A stretch of 6,694 nucleotides of DNA from contig JAZULW010000136.1 of the NCBI GenBank assembly GCA_045603285.1, positions 1 through 6,694 on the forward strand, given 5' to 3'. This stretch comes from RGIG3009 sp045603285 (lineage in GTDB: Bacteria; Bacillota; Clostridia; Oscillospirales; Acutalibacteraceae). Below the pieces are notes generated by a model. That model saw only the letters and a list, made by a program, of their open reading frames with translations. It did no database searches and had not been told where the DNA came from. The stretch's first letter is position 1, and every line of letters begins with the position of its first letter. Shown piece after piece: positions 5,690-6,694 of this stretch. The translations under genes and the position numbers were made by a program.

Positions 5690-6640
5690 ATGGCAGGATT
5701 TTTCGGTTTGTTCGATTATTCTAAGCCCGGCCCCGGTGTATTCAAAAACGGGCCGCAAAAGAAACGGTTTTTCCTGTTCTGGGAGCTGTACGCACGTAAA
5801 TTTTTCCGCCTTTGCGTGGCCAATATGTTGTATATTTTGGTGTCTGTCCCCGTTGTGACGGGTGGGATGGCCGAGGCGGCACTCACGTACGTTACTCGCA
5901 ACTACGTGCGCGAAAAACACGTGTTCTTGCCGGATGACTTCTTTGCCACCATCAAGAAAAATTGGAAACAAGCATTGGGTATGCAGATCATCGACATTGT
6001 GGCCACGGCGGTGATCGCCATTGGTCTGTGGTTTTACGGATATCCCGTGTTTTCGGCGGATAGCGGTGACGGGTCCATTGTTTCTACCGTGTTGTTTGCG
6101 GTGATGATCTTGGTGGCTCTCACGTGGCGGATGATGCGCTATTACGTGTATCTGCAAATGATTACCTTTCGTATGACCTTAAAACAAATTTTGAAAAACA
6201 GTTTGAAATTTGTGTTGATCGGTTTGAAAGAAAATGTCATTATCTCGGTGATCTTGTTTGCTCTTTATGCCGTGTTGGGCTTATCGGCCTATTTGTTCTT
6301 CCCCTTATCGGCGGTTATCGTAGGGGCTCTGTTTGTGTTATTTATTCCTGCCTTCCGCTCGTTCCTCATTCAGTTTATGATTTTTCCCACCATCAAAACA
6401 GTGATCATTGATCCGTATTACGCCGAACATCCCGACGAGGATATTGAAGCGCGGCGGGATTTGAACATTGAAACAGGGGAAGAGGAACCCACCGAAGACG
6501 TGATTTTTGAAGATAGAAGTGAAAGCGAAAGTCCTTCATCCGGTGTAAACATTCCCAAGCAATATTCGGCCGACGAAATGCGTCGTGCCAAACGGCTTAC
6601 CAAGGCTGATGCCGATTTGGACGACGACGGCACTATTTGA
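5690..6640 (+). CDS. YesL / DUF624 family membrane protein with long acidic C-terminal tail
   Basis: Function unknown; YesL-type proteins are often found near carbohydrate-uptake genes in Firmicutes, which is not the case here. 316 residues, against about 200-220 for B. subtilis YesL. Seen: the N-terminal signature MAGFFGLFDYSKPGPGV at 1-17, then KKRFFLFWELYARKF at 24-38 leading into the first membrane segment (about 39-60), further segments at about 99-119, 129-148, 182-203 and 206-229, and the amphipathic stretch WRMMRYYVYLQMITFRMTLKQ at about 146-166, of the kind seen in this family. From residue 240 on the chain is hydrophilic and acidic (HPDEDIEA, GEEEPTED, DADLDDDGTI), presumably cytosolic. 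ATG 5690 is chosen over GTG 5684 because AAGGA (5676-5680) is 9 nt from it. It is 23 nt behind spoIIM, too little space for its own promoter, so it is probably co-transcribed. Confidence 0.8.
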   Translation: MAGFFGLFDYSKPGPGVFKNGPQKKRFFLFWELYARKFFRLCVANMLYILVSVPVVTGGMAEAALTYVTRNYVREKHVFLPDDFFATIKKNWKQALGMQIIDIVATAVIAIGLWFYGYPVFSADSGDGSIVSTVLFAVMILVALTWRMMRYYVYLQMITFRMTLKQILKNSLKFVLIGLKENVIISVILFALYAVLGLSAYLFFPLSAVIVGALFVLFIPAFRSFLIQFMIFPTIKTVIIDPYYAEHPDEDIEARRDLNIETGEEEPTEDVIFEDRSESESPSSGVNIPKQYSADEMRRAKRLTKADADLDDDGTI

Positions 6641-6668
6641 TAGAACAAAACCTAATACCGGCGATAAC

Positions 6669-6694
6669 CAAACGGGGGGAGTTTGTTTTATTTT
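6669..6694 (+). terminator. Weak terminator-like hairpin, or leader of a gene beyond the window
   Basis: CAAAC (6669-6673) and GTTTG (6681-6685) can form a 5-bp stem around a GGGGGGA loop, followed by TTTTATTTT to the window end. The stem is short and AT-rich, so termination would be weak. The G-run GGGGGGAG (6674-6681) could instead be the ribosome site of a following gene whose start lies past the edge. The sequence shown cannot decide between these. Confidence 0.25.

Overview
The window looks like chromosome from a spore-forming Firmicute of the Clostridia, probably an Oscillospirales-like lineage. The evidence is strong AGGAGG-type ribosome binding sites, the order queA-tgt-yajC-(TIGR04086 membrane protein) that B. 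subtilis and many Clostridia share, a SpoIIM-like sporulation protein and a YesL/DUF624 protein. Base composition is about half GC. I see no mobile element, CRISPR array, tRNA or rRNA, and no sign of recent transfer.

Left block (1-1757, minus strand): asd (aspartate-semialdehyde dehydrogenase) followed 27 nt later by dapA (4-hydroxy-tetrahydrodipicolinate synthase, cut by the window edge). Together they perform the aspartate-semialdehyde and first committed steps of lysine/diaminopimelate synthesis. The leader is too short for a lysine riboswitch. The 137-nt divergent region (1758-1894) holds two sigma-A-type promoters, one per direction, that overlap almost completely and share a tandem 10-bp repeat.

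Middle block (1895-4053, plus strand): queA and tgt overlap by 4 nt and form a queuosine tRNA-modification unit. Tgt inserts preQ1 at position 34 of the anticodon and QueA builds the epoxycyclopentane ring on it. A new consensus-like promoter (4077-4105) then starts the right block.

Right block (4135-6640, plus strand): four consecutive membrane-protein genes, namely yajC, a TIGR04086/YrzE-like four-helix protein, a SpoIIM-like protein and a YesL/DUF624 protein with a long acidic tail. The usual secDF or SCIFF (scfAB) neighbours are absent. The most interesting spot is the 62-nt gap before spoIIM. It contains a strong hairpin that buries part of the spoIIM Shine-Dalgarno sequence and, overlapping the hairpin, a sigma-E-like promoter whose predicted transcript would lack the hairpin's left arm. 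That arrangement could keep SpoIIM silent on read-through mRNA and permit translation only from a sporulation-specific transcript. This is a hypothesis from sequence.
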